A stretch of DNA of 64,000 bases from Palaemon carinicauda (GCF_036898095.1 NC_090743.1:13839925-13903924); one strand, 5' to 3'. Positions 33,271 through 45,568 are shown, numbered from the stretch's first letter. Notes: generated by a model from the letters alone, not told the origin. Program-made: numbers and translations.

Positions 33271-33549
33271 TTTCTATTTTCACAATGTGACTGAAGTCTG
33301 AAGAAACTAATTTGAATGAATAATATATATATGACTGAAGTCTGGTTAAACTAATTTGAATGAATAATAATAAATATATAATGATAATAAATAATCAATA
33401 AATATTATATAATCAGCATCATACAAATAATATTGTAATAATGATATTGATAGTATAAATTAACTTGTAAAGCTACAATAATACTATGTTCATGAATTTC
33501 CAAGGTATCTAAACAAAGCAAAAAAATTTCATTAAAAATAATTTTTTTC

Positions 33550-34650
33550 ATGCAAACCTACAACACAAAGACACCCTTCGACATACCAAATGAGGCCTTT
33601 AGTTTACCAAAGTGGGCTGTAAGTTTGGTGAAACAAGTCACACATCCACTCAATAGAGGTGAAATAAGATCAAATTTCATGTGCTTTGGCCGACTAAAAA
33701 GAAAAATATTGTCTCTAAGGTTTATGGCAAAGTGCTTGCAAAGACAGAGCATTATACGGACAGAGGATGCGTCACAAAAGCATTTCTCCATTGATGGCAA
33801 AGTATTAATGAAAAAGTACTTAACCTCTCATAGAATTACCGAGTTGAAACTGGGGGAACAAAAGGAGAAAGTTTAAGGCTGGTAAGGGATGGTTGATAAT
33901 AGCCTTTCTTTAAATCACAGACACAAGAACTTAAGGCTCTTGCAGATGACAAAGCAGCATCATCCTCTATGAACTCCTAAAAAAAACTCTAGGATAAGAC
34001 AGGCTAACTTCCAAAATTTTCAGTGGTGATGAAATGGGCTTGTCCAGGAAAAAGATAAACAATTGTAACTTAATCCATATGAATGCCAAACACGGTCTCT
34101 AGGTTCAAAAGCCAAGAAAGATCATCTCATTCTGGTTTTGTGTGGCAATGCAAAAAGTTACCTAATCATACCTGGCCTCTTCTACTGAGTAAACAATGTG
34201 GCTAACAGGTAGATTTCAGGTGAGCACCACAGGTCAAGAAACCTTTCTGCTATGCAATGATGTAAGGACTATTCTGGCCCTACAACCTATCTCGGGCAAC
34301 TAAAGTATATCTGCTAGTACATTCCTCGTCCCTAGAATGTATATGATTTGCTGCCCAAAATTTGCATCCTATCTGTCGACCTGCAAAGAAGTAGGGAAAC
34401 CGTGCCTCCTTGGGCATTGTGGTAAGCTACTACGGTAGTGTTATTACACATCAACATTAATGAGTACCTCCTCAAAACATTCTTAAAATTCTTGTTGTAA
34501 CTCCATATTTTCATGCAGAGGTACTACTTCTGCTGACTACACACTTGATACTATCATGTTGGCCAGGTAATAGCCCTACCTCTCCTTCAACACATCTTAG
34601 AACAGATGCATGTTTGAAAGCGGGGAGTTAAGAGAGACTCGCCTGGTGAG
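33550..34650 (-). mobile_element. Decayed DIRS-like pol fragment (RNase H trace)
   Basis: On the minus strand 34332-34514 reads LMLMCNNTTVVAYHNAQGGT, close to the DIRS RNase H segment around NSDNTTALAYISKQGG. The stretch 33558-33800 and the plus frame over it show no clear domain. No ends recognised. Confidence 0.4.
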
Positions 34651-34984
34651 GTTTTCTTTGTCTAGTCACCATGTAAAACCAACCCATATTTCCTGTCCCA
34701 ATGGAACAGGATAGAACAGGGAATATCTGGAACCCGACAAGTTATCCTCCAAAAGGATCAAGCTTCTCCAACGAGGAAAGCCAAGGAGACTTTTCCAACA
34801 TCAAGCTGTAAGTACTGTCTTGGAGAGAATGGTCCCGTTACCTCTCCTAAGCTGGATAATCGCACATTATCCAACTTTAATGACAAACTCCAGCTCATGC
34901 TGAATCAATCTTACTAATTAAAGGACAATAGTCAGTTGTGAACATTGGACAGCGATTTTTAGATATCATACCGTTTTAAATATC

Positions 34985-35619
34985 TCTACCACTAGAGAGT
35001 TACTGGGTCCTTTGACTGATTAAACAGTACTACATTGGATCCTTCTCTCTGGTTAAGGCTCATTTTGTCTCTGCCTACTCACACACCGAATAGTCTGGCC
35101 TATTCTTTACATATTCTCCTCTGTCCTCATACACCTGACAACACCGAGATTACAAAACAAATTTTTCCTCACAAGGGTTAACTACTGCACTGTAATTGTT
35201 CAGTGGCTACTTTTCTCTTTGTAAGGGTAGGATAGAGACTTTAGCTAAAGTAAGCAGCGCTTCTAGGAGAAAGACACTCCAAAATCAAACCACTGTTCTC
35301 TAGTCTTGGGTAGTGCCATAGCCTCTATACCATGGCCTTCCACAGTCTTGGATTAGAGTTCTCTTGCTTGAGGGTACACTTGGGCATGCTGTTCCATCTT
35401 ATCTATCTTCCTCCCTGTATTTTTTTTTTTTTTTAAGTTTTTATAGTTTATATATGAAAGATCTGATTTAATGTTGTTACCATTCTTAGTATATTTCATT
35501 TTGGTTGTTTATTACCTCTCTTGTTTCCTTATTTCCTTTCCTCACTGGGATATTTTTTCCTGTTGGAGCCCTTGGGCTTATAGCATCTTACTTTTCCAAA
35601 TAGGGTTGTGGCTTAGCTT

Positions 35620-35687
<68 letters not shown>

Positions 35688-35690
35688 TAT
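34985..35690 (+). mobile_element. SINE-like repeat, near full-length, (AAT)n tail
   Basis: About 700 bp; matches the copy at 62.34-62.99 kb throughout (ACATTGGATCCTTCTCTCTG in both). The last ~130 bp before the tail equal the 3' UTR of the CR1-like LINE. The tail is about 23 AAT units (35620-35690). No coding frame. No convincing pol III box was found in the head. Confidence 0.8.
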
Positions 35691-36640
35691 CAACATGAAA
35701 GAAATGGATTTATTTGGAGTTTTAAAAAAGCATTCTAGCAAAAGGAATAAAAACAATATTTTTCAAGCTCCTAAAATTCAAAGAGTTCTGTCTTTTATAA
35801 AAACTGACATTTAGACTGCACCACTGCAGATAAACCTAGAGGTATTTCTATACACCTTTAGGGTCTTTGAAAATAATAAAAATGTTTCGACAACAAATTG
35901 TGCCATGAAAGTGTTAGCAAATACAAATGGGGGAAAAAAATTAATAAATGTTGAAAACTCAAGCCAATTTACAGTACTTTCAAACTACTGTACTATATAC
36001 ATCAAGTACTGAGAGTCAGATGCTTAACAAGACCACCAAGTTACAACCTCAACTATCAGAAGGCTGGCCCAAAATGTGCGCTTTCAATTAAACCCTTATA
36101 CAATATCAATATTGCAGCACATTGAAAATTTAAATAACCTGAAAATGTTGAAGGGTCTTACAAAATTTACTTCAAGGATTTGTTTCCAATATGTGATACA
36201 GTGGGTTAGAAATGGACAATAACAAAAAAATATGTTTGACTGTAAGTCATTTTAAATATATGAATTCTGGGATTGGGTCATGTGGGTTATTCATTAAATA
36301 TCTAAGAAGTTAATGAGTGCAACCGATTCAAAGACAGAACATTACTTCAATGTGGCGTTCTTTTATAAATAAAGAATATCACAAGCCAACCCATCAACAA
36401 TAAAGGGATGGAAGTCTGGGGAAACATGTGTGTAAATAACTAACCTCACATCTAACTATATACTGCACTACTGTAACTAAAAAATCCACCGTACAAACCT
36501 AAATAATGATGATCCCATTAACAGCATTGATACAATATTAAGGCTTATATTTGTGTCCAAATTGCCATATGCTTTTAGATGAACTTTATTACTTATTCAT
36601 ACTTAAATATATAAAAAGTACAACACTGGCTAAAATATAC
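35691..36640 (-). other. Intron sequence of the BED-BTB gene
   Basis: AT-rich, no repeat or exon recognised. Confidence 0.5.
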
Positions 36641-36802
36641 CTGCAGGAAGCCAGTACCAAACGATGTGCTTGAACAAACTGGCCTTCAGCAACCAGCGTG
36701 CAGTCAGTAAGCTGGTTGTTACGTAATAGGCGATCACATATTGACAAAAACCTGGACTCTGTGATGTTTGTTTTCAGGTGAAAGCGACTGGATTTTCTAT
36801 TA
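36641..36802 (-). CDS. BTB/POZ domain exon, first half
   Basis: Acceptor TTTTTTCTTCCAG ends at 36803 and donor GTATAT begins at 36640. Translation gives RFHLKTNITESRFLSICDRL, then NNQLTDCTLVAEGQFVQAHR and LVLASC, the first half of a BTB/POZ domain (the LxDxTLVAEGQxxxAHRxVLxxCS signature). The exon is 162 bp. It starts with one base completing a codon and ends after two bases (AG), which exon 32656-32834 completes to Ser, so the signature LASCSE is rebuilt across the junction. Both BED exons end in the same phase and join it without a stop. No in-frame Met lies just upstream, so this is an internal exon. Confidence 0.9.
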
Positions 36803-37544
36803 CTGGAAGAAAAAATGCCAATAACTATAACATTTAGTAATCAATTCAAGATTTCTTCTAAAATGTACTGTACTTTTAAATCAAAATCTATTGGGATATA
36901 GTTGTAATACACTACCATGAATGCAAATTCTCCATTATACTTTACAAAACAGTAGTACAGTACTCCACATGTGTGATGAATTAATTTCTACACAAATCAT
37001 GTAAGGTTAATTCACTTCATATAGCAAACATAAAAGAAGAGTACTGTAAATACTACTGTATAGTACTGGCATAAGCAAGATTAATACAAATATAACTTGA
37101 ACAGTACCTAGTTAATAATAAAAAAAGTAATTAAGAAAATTTTTTTAAGATAAAATTAAGTGGCAGCTAATTCAATGACGCACTCACTTTCTCTTTGTAT
37201 ATAAAAACAAAAACATTCAACTTGCTAATTTTTTTTATTGAAAAATAATTCTAATAAAATTAATTATATCAATTCTCACCTGAGGTTCATCTATAAATTA
37301 AAAAAAAAAAAATTCCCATTTTTTCACACTTACATTCCCTCACCCCTTAGTATACAACCACCGAGTATATGGCGCTTTATGGCAAGTAGCATGGCATGGG
37401 TACGAATTCAATATTGATATAATTCTATTATCAAAATTCCATTTATTTCTATGAAGCTAACCTGAGGTTCAACCAGCTGAATCGTACACTGAAGGTGGAA
37501 GATAGGTAAGGGAAAAGGTAAACCAGGCAAGCAACCTAACCTAA
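36803..37544 (-). other. Intron sequence
   Basis: AT-rich; A-tract near 37300. No repeat identified before the DIRS-like terminus at 37545. Confidence 0.5.
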
Positions 37545-39330
37545 AATGACAAATTCAGAGATAATTTGTATTTTTCCTAACGATACAAACCTATAGCTAT
37601 TTATTAGGGGTACAGTCATAACTCTCTTCATGAAAGAATCTCCTTACGAAATTTTCATGCTGCAAAATGAGATGCAAATATTTTCATGACTCACTTTGCT
37701 AAAAATGTTTCACGTTAAGAAAAAACTTTTGCTAGCCAGGCCAGAATAAAATAGTCACCCATATAAAAAGTTAAGAAAATGGGTTACACAATAGAAAATG
37801 CAGCTGTAGTCTTAGTAGGGGTAACTATACTAGTACAGTACATATATTATTGTATATTTTGTATATGTATAGTATTGTACTGTATGTACAGTATTGTATT
37901 ATTTTCCATTTATTATTACATTATGTTCTAATAACTAGTTAATTTAAATGTATTAACAGTTAGTTTTGGTATATTGAACGGTTCAAATGTATTTTGCTGT
38001 ACAATATTTCATTGTGATTATACTGTAGGTTTATTATAAGATTTCATGTGGTGTTTTGTAGGGTTTGGAACGAATTAGCCAATTTACATGTAAAATGTGA
38101 CTAACAACAGGAAAAAATAAAGTTACGAATGCCACTCTAGAATTAATTAATTTTGTGTTGTCAGGCATTACTGTATTACTTTCGGCAGAGCTGAAAGGAC
38201 GAGCGATTAAAATTTAGCGAGGGTTAACTAACCATCCCGCTACTTAGCGGGAGGGGGAGGGGGTAGTTAGCTACCTCTCCCACTCACACACCTGTGAATG
38301 AGCTCAATTTGCCTGGAGGTAGGACTTCAAGGAAGATAGGGTTGGCAAGTAAGTTTGTATTAATAGTGCTATTTAAGGGTTTGTATCGTTAGGAAAAATA
38401 AAAATTATCTCCAAATTTGTTACTTGTTCTGTAACTGGAATACAAAGCTACGCTATTCATTATGGGTGACTCGCAAATTAGAAGGGTGGACGTCCCTGCC
38501 AAAATGGTTTTTTGGCTACCCAGGGGCTCTTTATTTTAAATAGGTAGTTACCAAAAATAAGGAGCCCCTACATCTCGCTAAACCTTGCTACGCAAGGTCT
38601 GCGGCCTACGCAAGTTGTGTGCTGAGATAAGCAATGCGACTGTCAAGGTAAAAGTTATTCAGAGTCTTTACAGGAAAAACTGTTGTAACCAAGACTTTCC
38701 CAATACCACCTTGTCAGGGTATGGGGACACAACAGTATTGACATAATACAGTACTGGTACATAAAGAAGCATGGTTTAGCAGCAGTGGTTTGAGGTCACC
38801 TTGTGCAGAAAACCCAGGCTCCTGCTTTCCCCCAAGAGAGGGGAGGATGAAGAAAAGAATAAGAGCCAGTCATACCTTTTCATTAACCCAGACTAAAAAT
38901 GGGTAACAGTGCCCTCAACCTTCTGCTACTTGTCCAATGAAGAGCTCGAGGTATTATACCAGCTGTTGTGCAGCCACCACAGAGCTGATAGAGAACATAT
39001 CGAGCCTCTTGTGGGTCACGTCTTGCAGGTAGTAGGCTGTGAACGTATTTTTATGTTTCCACACCCCAGACTGACCTTTAGCAGCAGCAGTCCTCTGAAG
39101 AGGAGTCTCTATGAGTGAGGTGAGGATAAAGAGCGGCAACGACCATTCACCATCCGAGCCAAAAGCAAAGTGAGCTCATTCACAGGTGTGTGAGTGGGAG
39201 AGTAGCTAACTACCCTAACCCCCGCTAACTAGCGGGATGGGTAGTTAACCCTCACTAAATCTTAATGGCTCGTCCTTTCAGCTTCGCCGAAAGGTTTGTA
39301 TTCCAGTTACGAAACAAACTGTTCCCCAAC
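37545..39330 (-). mobile_element. Second-family DIRS element, internally deleted
   Basis: Low end 37545-37605 (AAATTCAGAGATAATTTG), split by a MITE, continues at 38138. An internal complementary region at about 38370-38450 carries GGTTTGTATCGTTAGGAAAA (complement of the low end) and TTGTTCTGTAACTGGAATAC (complement of the high end). The high-end inverted repeat is at about 39150-39330. Between them only the recombinase C-terminus remains: 38954-39139 reads FTAYYLQDVTHKRLDMFSI, with the Tyr nucleophile. Confidence 0.7.
37604..38139. mobile_element. Tc1/mariner-type (pogo/Tigger-like) MITE, ~530 bp
   Basis: It interrupts a DIRS terminal repeat that other copies carry unbroken (GGGGTA joined to TTACTTT). 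A TA is present at both sides. Ends are inverted: CAGTCATAACTC at the left and the complement CAGTAATGCCTGAC at the right. It has no transposase frame. CAGTMAT ends at TA suit pogo/Tigger elements. Confidence 0.7.
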
Positions 39331-39640
39331 AACCTGAAAAGGTACCTGCTGATGAAATTTTGAGATGACAGCATCACGACTTCTCAAACCCTGTTGACCC
39401 ACTGGTTGAGAACGTTTTGAGTAAGGAGTTTCACCATCCTGGCACCTGAGAAAAGGAAGGCAGACATTGCTTTCTTCTTCTGGCCACTTGAAAAGTCTTC
39501 AGTCCTGAGGAGGTATCCAACCAATCCCAACCAGTAGTCCAACAATGAAGCGGCTTGCAAAGAGCACTATGAGAACTTCTCTATGTTTGCAGCATCTGCC
39601 GCCATGAAAGCCACAGACAAAGAAGCAAGCTATGGTAAGC
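39331..39640 (-). pseudogene. Second-family DIRS gag fragment
   Basis: Broken minus frames read a gag-like helical region (FMAADAANIEKFS, YLLRTEDFSSGQKKKA) with stops. It abuts the high-end terminal repeat of the deleted copy on one side and a SINE-like insertion on the other. Confidence 0.45.
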
Positions 39641-39990
39641 AGTTCTTCTAGGAGAAAGACACTCCAAAATCAAACCATTGTTCTCTATTCTTGGGTAGAG
39701 CTATAGCCTCTGTACCATGGTCTTCCACTGTCTTGGGTTAGAGTTATCTTGCTTAAGGGTACACTAGGGCACACAATTCTATCTAAGTTCTCTTCCAATT
39801 GTTTTGTTAAAGTTTTTTATAGTTTATAAAGGAAATATTTATGTTAAATGTTGTTACTGTTCTTAAAATATTTTATTTTTCATTGTTTCCTTTCCTCACT
39901 GGGCCATTTTCCCCATTAGAGACCCTGGGCTTACAGCATCCTGCTTTTCCAACTAGGGTTGTAGCTTAGCAACTAACAATAACAACACTA
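39641..39990 (+). mobile_element. SINE-like repeat, 5' truncated
   Basis: Begins at AGCAGTTCTTCTAGGAGAAA and follows the other copies to the LINE-derived tail, ending AACAATAACAACA. It is inserted in DIRS gag sequence. Confidence 0.75.
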
Positions 39991-41850
39991 TCTAGAAGCA
40001 TATTCTGAGTCAAGGCTAGAATTGCTGGTTCCAAAGGAAGGGGAGACAAATCATCATCTACAATCTCAAAATAGTTCCTCTGAGATACATAAGGAGGAGG
40101 AAGCAAACTAAGCGAGTTCACCGACCTGAAAGAGCTATGAAACTCCTTCCAATTAGGCATAAACCCTCTTCTTGGCACCCTTAACTGCTCTAGAACAAGG
40201 CAAGGCTACCTTAGTCTTGGTGGGCCAGGGTTGTCACAGAAGAGGTCCAGAACAGTATCCTTTTCCTTCTGTGGCAACCTGATCCAGTTCTCACAAGGAG
40301 TTGATCTTATGGACGCAAAATACTGTAGCACCTGGAGACATCATCTTTGTCAGGCAGAGAAGCTCACCCAAACCTCACTGGTGCTTGGTGGATGGCTGCA
40401 TGACACCACGCAAGATTAGGGTCTGTGCTTCTACACGCTAGCCTGCTTTAGGGAAAAGCACTCTCTCTCCCTCCCGCAGGAGGTTGGTGAGCAGCCTTAC
40501 TCTCTCCTAAATGAGGAGGATTTTGTTCCCGAAGAGGTAAAGAAGGCTGGGGTGTTGCTATGTGCTGGCGCGCCGGCAAAACAGCAGGTTCTCCCTAGTG
40601 AGAGGTCAAAACCCGATGCACAGATCCTGAAGGAACTAGCCTCACGAAACAAAAGTTTTGTATGGAGAACGTTTTGTAGTGTACTACGGACATGCTGGCA
40701 AGGGGCAGGAGCTATGAACAGCCACCTAACTCCACCATCGTCAAGCTCCGAAAAGTTATGTTCCACAGAGCTAGCCTCTCTCGTGAATGAGACGAGTGCT
40801 GCTCCTCATTAGGTGGAAGAGCTACATGCAGTGGATTCTGCGCACCCTGAACATGCTGAGCAGGTTTAGGTTGGGGGCAGGCATCATAAATAGCGACCTG
40901 CAAAACATAGCCTTAGCTAGTTTCTAGTTTCACCCCGAAGGATAACACTGAGGGGTACTCATCTGGCACACCTCTTGCTCGTCCACCGAAGCAGGACGAA
41001 CAAAGGGTGGAAAAGCAGAAGCTGAAGTTATTACGGGTAGTGACATGAGATGCACCTTTAGTACATGACCTCCGATGTCTCTAAGGGGAGGACCGAGATC
41101 AAGCCCTGTGGAGGCAGCCAGGTGCACACTATCGCTGTGTCCCTAATCAAAGAACCTCGAGCAGCTGTTCCTTGCACAGGGTACCTGAAGCCCCATGCAA
41201 GGCCACAACAGACACACAGCGGCAGCAGAAATAGACTCCCCTACGTACAAGGGTGGGACCGCTTCTCTACGATAAGCGATGGAGTCCTCAAAACCACAAG
41301 GTTGTCAGGGGCGTCAAAAGACCACCACTCTTACTCAACTGCTCCTTGGAGGAGATTGAAGAAGCAGAGTCAAAGTGACGGGAACGACCCAACAGAGTAA
41401 GGCGGTGAAGTTTCTTCGCCTTCGAGGATGAACTCGAAAGGGAAGAGTCCACCTTGGCCTTTTTCTTCTACCACCTACCAAACCTCAGGCATTGGAAGGA
41501 TGGATACTCCCTACACAACTCTCAAGGATACTTCTGCATACATGAGTGACCTTTGCATGCAGGACAAAGGACGAGGATCCTTCTCCACACCTTACATGAA
41601 GGTGCCGCATCGGCGTTCTTCAATGCCAAGACAAACCCACATCATGGAGCCTCACGTTACAATCACCCTGAAAGCAAGAGAAGTAGAAATTTCTTGAAGT
41701 TTAAGCCAGTTTGTATTCAATTGTTGGAAAGCAAGAGAAGTAGAAATTTCTTAAGTTTAAGCCAGTTTGTATTCAATTGTTGGAAAGAGTAAAGGGTTGA
41801 CGGAAGACTACGACAGCACGTCTGTTCTCCACCAAGCCAAAATAAAAGGT
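39991..41850 (-). pseudogene. Second-family DIRS gag region, decayed
   Basis: Continues the gag of 39331-39640. Traces: MPRRGFMPNWKEFHSSFRSV at 40178, a Pro-rich middle, and near 41.51-41.58 kb on the minus strand VLCPACKGHSCMQKYP then a stop and ELC, the Cys-rich start of DIRS gag (C-x2-C-x4-C). Many stops. A 58-bp tandem duplication lies close to the 5' end. Confidence 0.55.
41672..41789. repeat. 58-bp tandem duplication
   Basis: GGAAAGCAAGAGAAGTAGAA starts two consecutive copies, 58-59 bp each, differing by one base (CTTGAAG against CTTAAG). Confidence 0.85.
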
Positions 41851-42010
41851 GACATCACGTTATTGGTGTGGGTGTGAGCAGGGTGGCCAGTCTAACACCC
41901 CGCTAACTAGCAGTGAGTATTTATACCTAACTAAATTGGCTAGTTTTCAGCTTTTGCCAAAATAATATCCACTGTAAAGAGCAAAATGGTTTGTATAGGG
42001 TGCCAGAAAA
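41851..42010. repeat. Second-family DIRS terminal repeat (5' end)
   Basis: Diverged version of the terminal block with CCCGCTAACTAGC, TTTCAGCTTTTGCC and GGTTTGTAT seen at 39.2, 54.4 and 61.9 kb; it closes the gag remnant on its 5' side. Confidence 0.5.
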
Positions 42011-42379
42011 AAATGTAAATTAAGTGATTCTGTCATAGTAGTAATAGGGACGTTCCAGAAAGAGAACTACCAATATTCTACCTCAAGTTCTCCCGGAAAG
42101 AGACTCCTCCTCCTGTATGCTAGCACAACTCTCCTTAAAATGTGAGATAATTTGTCAATATTTCTACAGTATTTGTTGTTATGAATTATTAATCTGTATT
42201 ATGTTAGGGGTTATAATTTGCTCTTTAAATAACATTGCAAACCTTTAAAAATTAGTGTACTGTTCAGTATGTGTATTTATGGATGTATGAAATGCATCAA
42301 ATGAATTCCCTTTATTTTCAATTGGAAAAAGTGTTTTGGTTTATGAGCATTTTGGGTTCTGAGCTTGCTCCTAGAAGGG

Positions 42380-43018
42380 ATAAAGGTCATATACTGACGT
42401 ACAACTGTTCGCCTGTCTGGTTTTCAGCCGACTCTCGTCTTAATTTGTTGAATAGAAACTTACTGCCTATTAAAATTCTTATTCCTGATCTGGATATTAA
42501 TCTCTAACACTGTCATTCAGTTAGTTCTTTATACATGTTACATAAGGTGTTTCATTATTCTGATCATTCATTGCACTTGAATCTTCCTTGACTATACCAT
42601 CCTGTATGTAGCACTAAATATGCAGTTAATTCTAACAGTCTGGTCCTCTACATCACAAGGTACAACACAGTACTACACAATAATCTAGAAATTTGATTCC
42701 AGTTATGACCAGATTATAGAATGATCTTCCTGATCAGGAAGTTGAATCAGAGGAACTTCAGAAGTTCAAACTTTTTGTAAATGCTTTTATGTTAAACAGG
42801 TTGACATGTCTAATTTTTTAAGTTTATGTATGACTGATCGATTTTAACGTTATTACTGATCTTAAAACATTTTATATTCAATACTTATATAGCTTATTTC
42901 CTATTTCCTTATTTCCTTTCCTCACAGGGCTACTTTCCCTGTTGGAGCCCTTGGGCTTGTAGCATTCTGCTTTTCCAACCAAGATTGTAACTTATCTAGC
43001 ACTGTAATAATAATAAGA
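42380..43018 (+). mobile_element. CR1-like LINE, 5'-truncated copy
   Basis: Starts inside the reverse transcriptase C-terminus (SPVWFSADSRLNLLNRNL and ILIPDLDINL, identical in style to minus 4300-4668), runs through stops to the shared 3' UTR (CTGTTGGAGCCCTTGGGCTT) and ends in AATAATAATAAG. A typical abortive LINE insertion, opposite in strand to the copy at 3.8 kb. Confidence 0.8.
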
Positions 43019-43220
43019 ATTATGTCTTTAAAATACACAAAATCAGCCACCGTCACTTAACAAATGGCTAATCTACTTGATGCCAATAGCAGTTCCTTTA
43101 ATTTCTATGGTTTCAAAATAATCAAGATTGGCAGTTCAGCATAAAATAAGAGTTTGTAATTCGGTGGAAATACAGTCATAAAAAATCATCCAAAATAACA
43201 ATGAAATCAAAGTATTTTAC
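43019..43220 (-). other. Intron sequence
   Basis: Short spacer between a LINE tail and the BED exon donor; nothing recognised. Confidence 0.5.
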
Positions 43221-43395
43221 CTTTCACTCTGAAACAAGGGTAATTTCAACTGTGGGTGTTTTCCACGAAGGTGTCGCAGCATTGAAGATGTATTTCCATG
43301 TTTTGCCAGTTTTTCACGGCATATTCTACAGCTGACTTTATCATTTCCCTCTTCTTGAAAATGTCTCCACACAGTAGAACGCTTCTTATTACCAC
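43221..43395 (-). CDS. BED-type zinc-finger exon 2
   Basis: Translation gives KKRSTVWRHFQEEGNDKVSC, then RICREKLAKHGNTSSMLRHL and RGKHPQLKLPLFQSE. The aromatic Trp and Phe, the Cys-x2-Cys pair and the His-x4-His end of a BED finger are all present, so DNA binding with one zinc ion is expected. Donor GTAAAA begins at 43220 and the exon ends with AG, phase 2, joining the BTB exon in frame. Two acceptors are possible: TTTCACAG (exon from 43395; needs a phase-1 donor) and TTTTCAG (exon from 43415; needs phase 2). Exon 54645-54989 offers a donor for each. It is strongly similar to that exon, so one arose by duplication. No damage is visible. Confidence 0.88.
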
Positions 43396-43487
43396 CTGTG
43401 AAAGTAAATATTTTACTGAAAATTTACACAAAAGCAATCACTAGTCACAAGATTGCACCCTTAAAAACTCATTATCTTTAAAAACGA

Positions 43488-45568
43488 CTAATTTGGAAGA
43501 ATTTTTATTTTTTCCTAGCAATACAAACCTGGAGATCTTTACTGTGGAGTATTATTTTGGCAAAAAGTTTTTGGTCAGGGTGTAACTACCCACCACTAGT
43601 TAGCTTGGGGCGGGGGTTTAACCCTCGCGCTCACACCAGCACTAGCGACTAACCATCACTTTTGTAATTGCGGCAGGACTTTCAGGGGGTTGGTGCTGGC
43701 GGGTTAGTATGTGTAAAGAGCTCCAGGTTTGTATTGCTAGGAAAAATCACAAATTACTTCCAAATTTGTTATTTGTTCCTGTGCAAAATACAAACCTTCC
43801 ACTCTTTACTGTGGAGACTCACCTTTAGGTGGGTGGAAGTCCAAAACATACTGGCTGGCAACTGTCCCAGGACGGCCTGTATAGTGATACCTTGAGGGAT
43901 CCTGCACCATGTTATCATAATACGATAACGGCCTGGGCAATCATTGCCGGAGAGTAAGGAATTATTCTCTTGGAACATACATCGTAGCTATTCGGGCCAT
44001 GGCCCTCTAATAATGTATATTTCTTCCCGCCTCCCACTGACAGGAGGACAGGGGCATAACACATATATACATGTATATGCAGTTGTCCAAAAAGCATGAA
44101 ACTCACCCACAGAAGAACGAGGTCAGCTGTGCAGAGTTCCCAAAATACTGCACCGAAGAAAGAAGATGAAGTAGGAAGTGGCCAGTCACTCCCACATTCA
44201 TCCTAGACTTATTTTGCGTGTAATCTCAACCCTCAAACCTCTGATACTTGTCACAAAAGGGAGCTCAGCTGTTTCGATCACGTTATGAGCAGCCACCACC
44301 GGACCTATTGAGAATGTGTCTAGGCTCTTGTGGGCTATGTCTTGCAGGTAGCGGGAGGTAAATTGTTTGATGTTTCCAACTGCCTGCTTGAAGTACCTGC
44401 AGAACAGAAAAATTCTTTAGGAATGCCAGGGAGGTACTTACTCCCCTGACATCATGGGCATGAGGACGTCTACCTGTCGCCAAGGTGTCTGAGGCCCGTG
44501 TCATTTCTATTACTTGCCTGATCCAAGGAGATTGAGTTCTTCGTTATTCTCCTCTTGGACTTCCCAGTGCGGATGAACAGCTTGATGATCTGGGGTCGAG
44601 TTCTTCTCATTCTTATGCGATATAACCTCATCGTCCTTACGGGGCATAGTAACAGTTGATCAGTATTGTCTGTACCAATCAGACTCCCAATCTGAAAGGG
44701 CCCGAATCTAGGATTCACAAGGATGGATTTTGAGTCTTTGCAACAAACTCAGGGACAAAATTAAGTGTGACTTGCCACCCATCCCCTTGAATGGGTGATG
44801 TCGTATGAAAGACCATGTAGCTCGCTGACTCTACCTGCAGAGGTCAGGGGCAAAAGAAAACCGTCTTTAAGGTCGAGTCCTTATCCAAGGCTTGATGTAG
44901 AGGCTCATTAGAAGCTCCTTTCCGTGAAACTAAAACCCTGATAATGTTCCAAGGAGGAAGTCTAACTTTCAACTAATCTGTCGAGGAGAAAACGTTAACT
45001 CGATTCAGTTCGAAAACAATGTTCAAAACTGAACGAAAGCCTTTTACCACCAATACCGAGTCGAGTTTTTCCTCCCTGAGGTATAGTAAAAACTCTGCTA
45101 CTGCTAGAATACACGCACTGAGTGGAGAGACACCCACCACAAAAGACAGACACTTCGCGTGATACACCGCAGACGGCGACTCCCGGAGGTATCTTGCCAT
45201 GCGCCTAGCAACTGGTTCGAAAAGCCTCTCTTGCGAGCAGTTGCTTGATAGCCTCCAGGTGTGAAGATGAAGTGATGGTATCGCTTGGTGGAAAATCTTC
45301 ATGTGTGGTTGGCCAAGTAGCTCGGGAAGTGGAGGGGCTCTCTTGGTGCCTCTATGAGGAGATGCATAAGGTCTGGAAACCATTCTGCATGTTGCCACAG
45401 CAGAGCTATGAGGGTCATTACTAGATTTTGCAATGCCCTTACCCTGTTCAATAGCCTCCTTACTAGGCAGAAGGAGGGGAACACATAGACGTCCACCTTG
45501 TCCCATGGATGTTGAAAAGCATCCTACCCAAATGCTTGTGGTTTCGGTACTGGTAAGCAGTGCACCGG
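43488..45568 (-). mobile_element. Second-family DIRS element, 3' half
   Basis: Low-end terminal repeat 43488-43550 (AACCTGGAGATCTTTACTG), internal complementary region at about 43715-43800 (CTCCAGGTTTGTATTGCTAG then GTTCCTGTGCAAAATACAAA), recombinase and the end of the methyltransferase block. It stops against MITE-related DNA at about 45569. The matching 5' end may be the isolated terminal repeat at 54.3-54.5 kb, beyond element C. Confidence 0.7.

Noticed and set aside
33550..33876. 108-codon plus frame as a host gene
   Set aside because: No domain, no splice signals, and a DIRS-like trace on the opposite strand nearby.
34985..35060. tRNA-derived head of the SINE-like repeat
   Set aside because: I could not find convincing pol III A and B boxes at proper spacing; origin left open.
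43246..43437. 63-codon minus frame over BED exon 2
   Set aside because: It is out of phase with the BED finger, which is read in another frame between splice sites.
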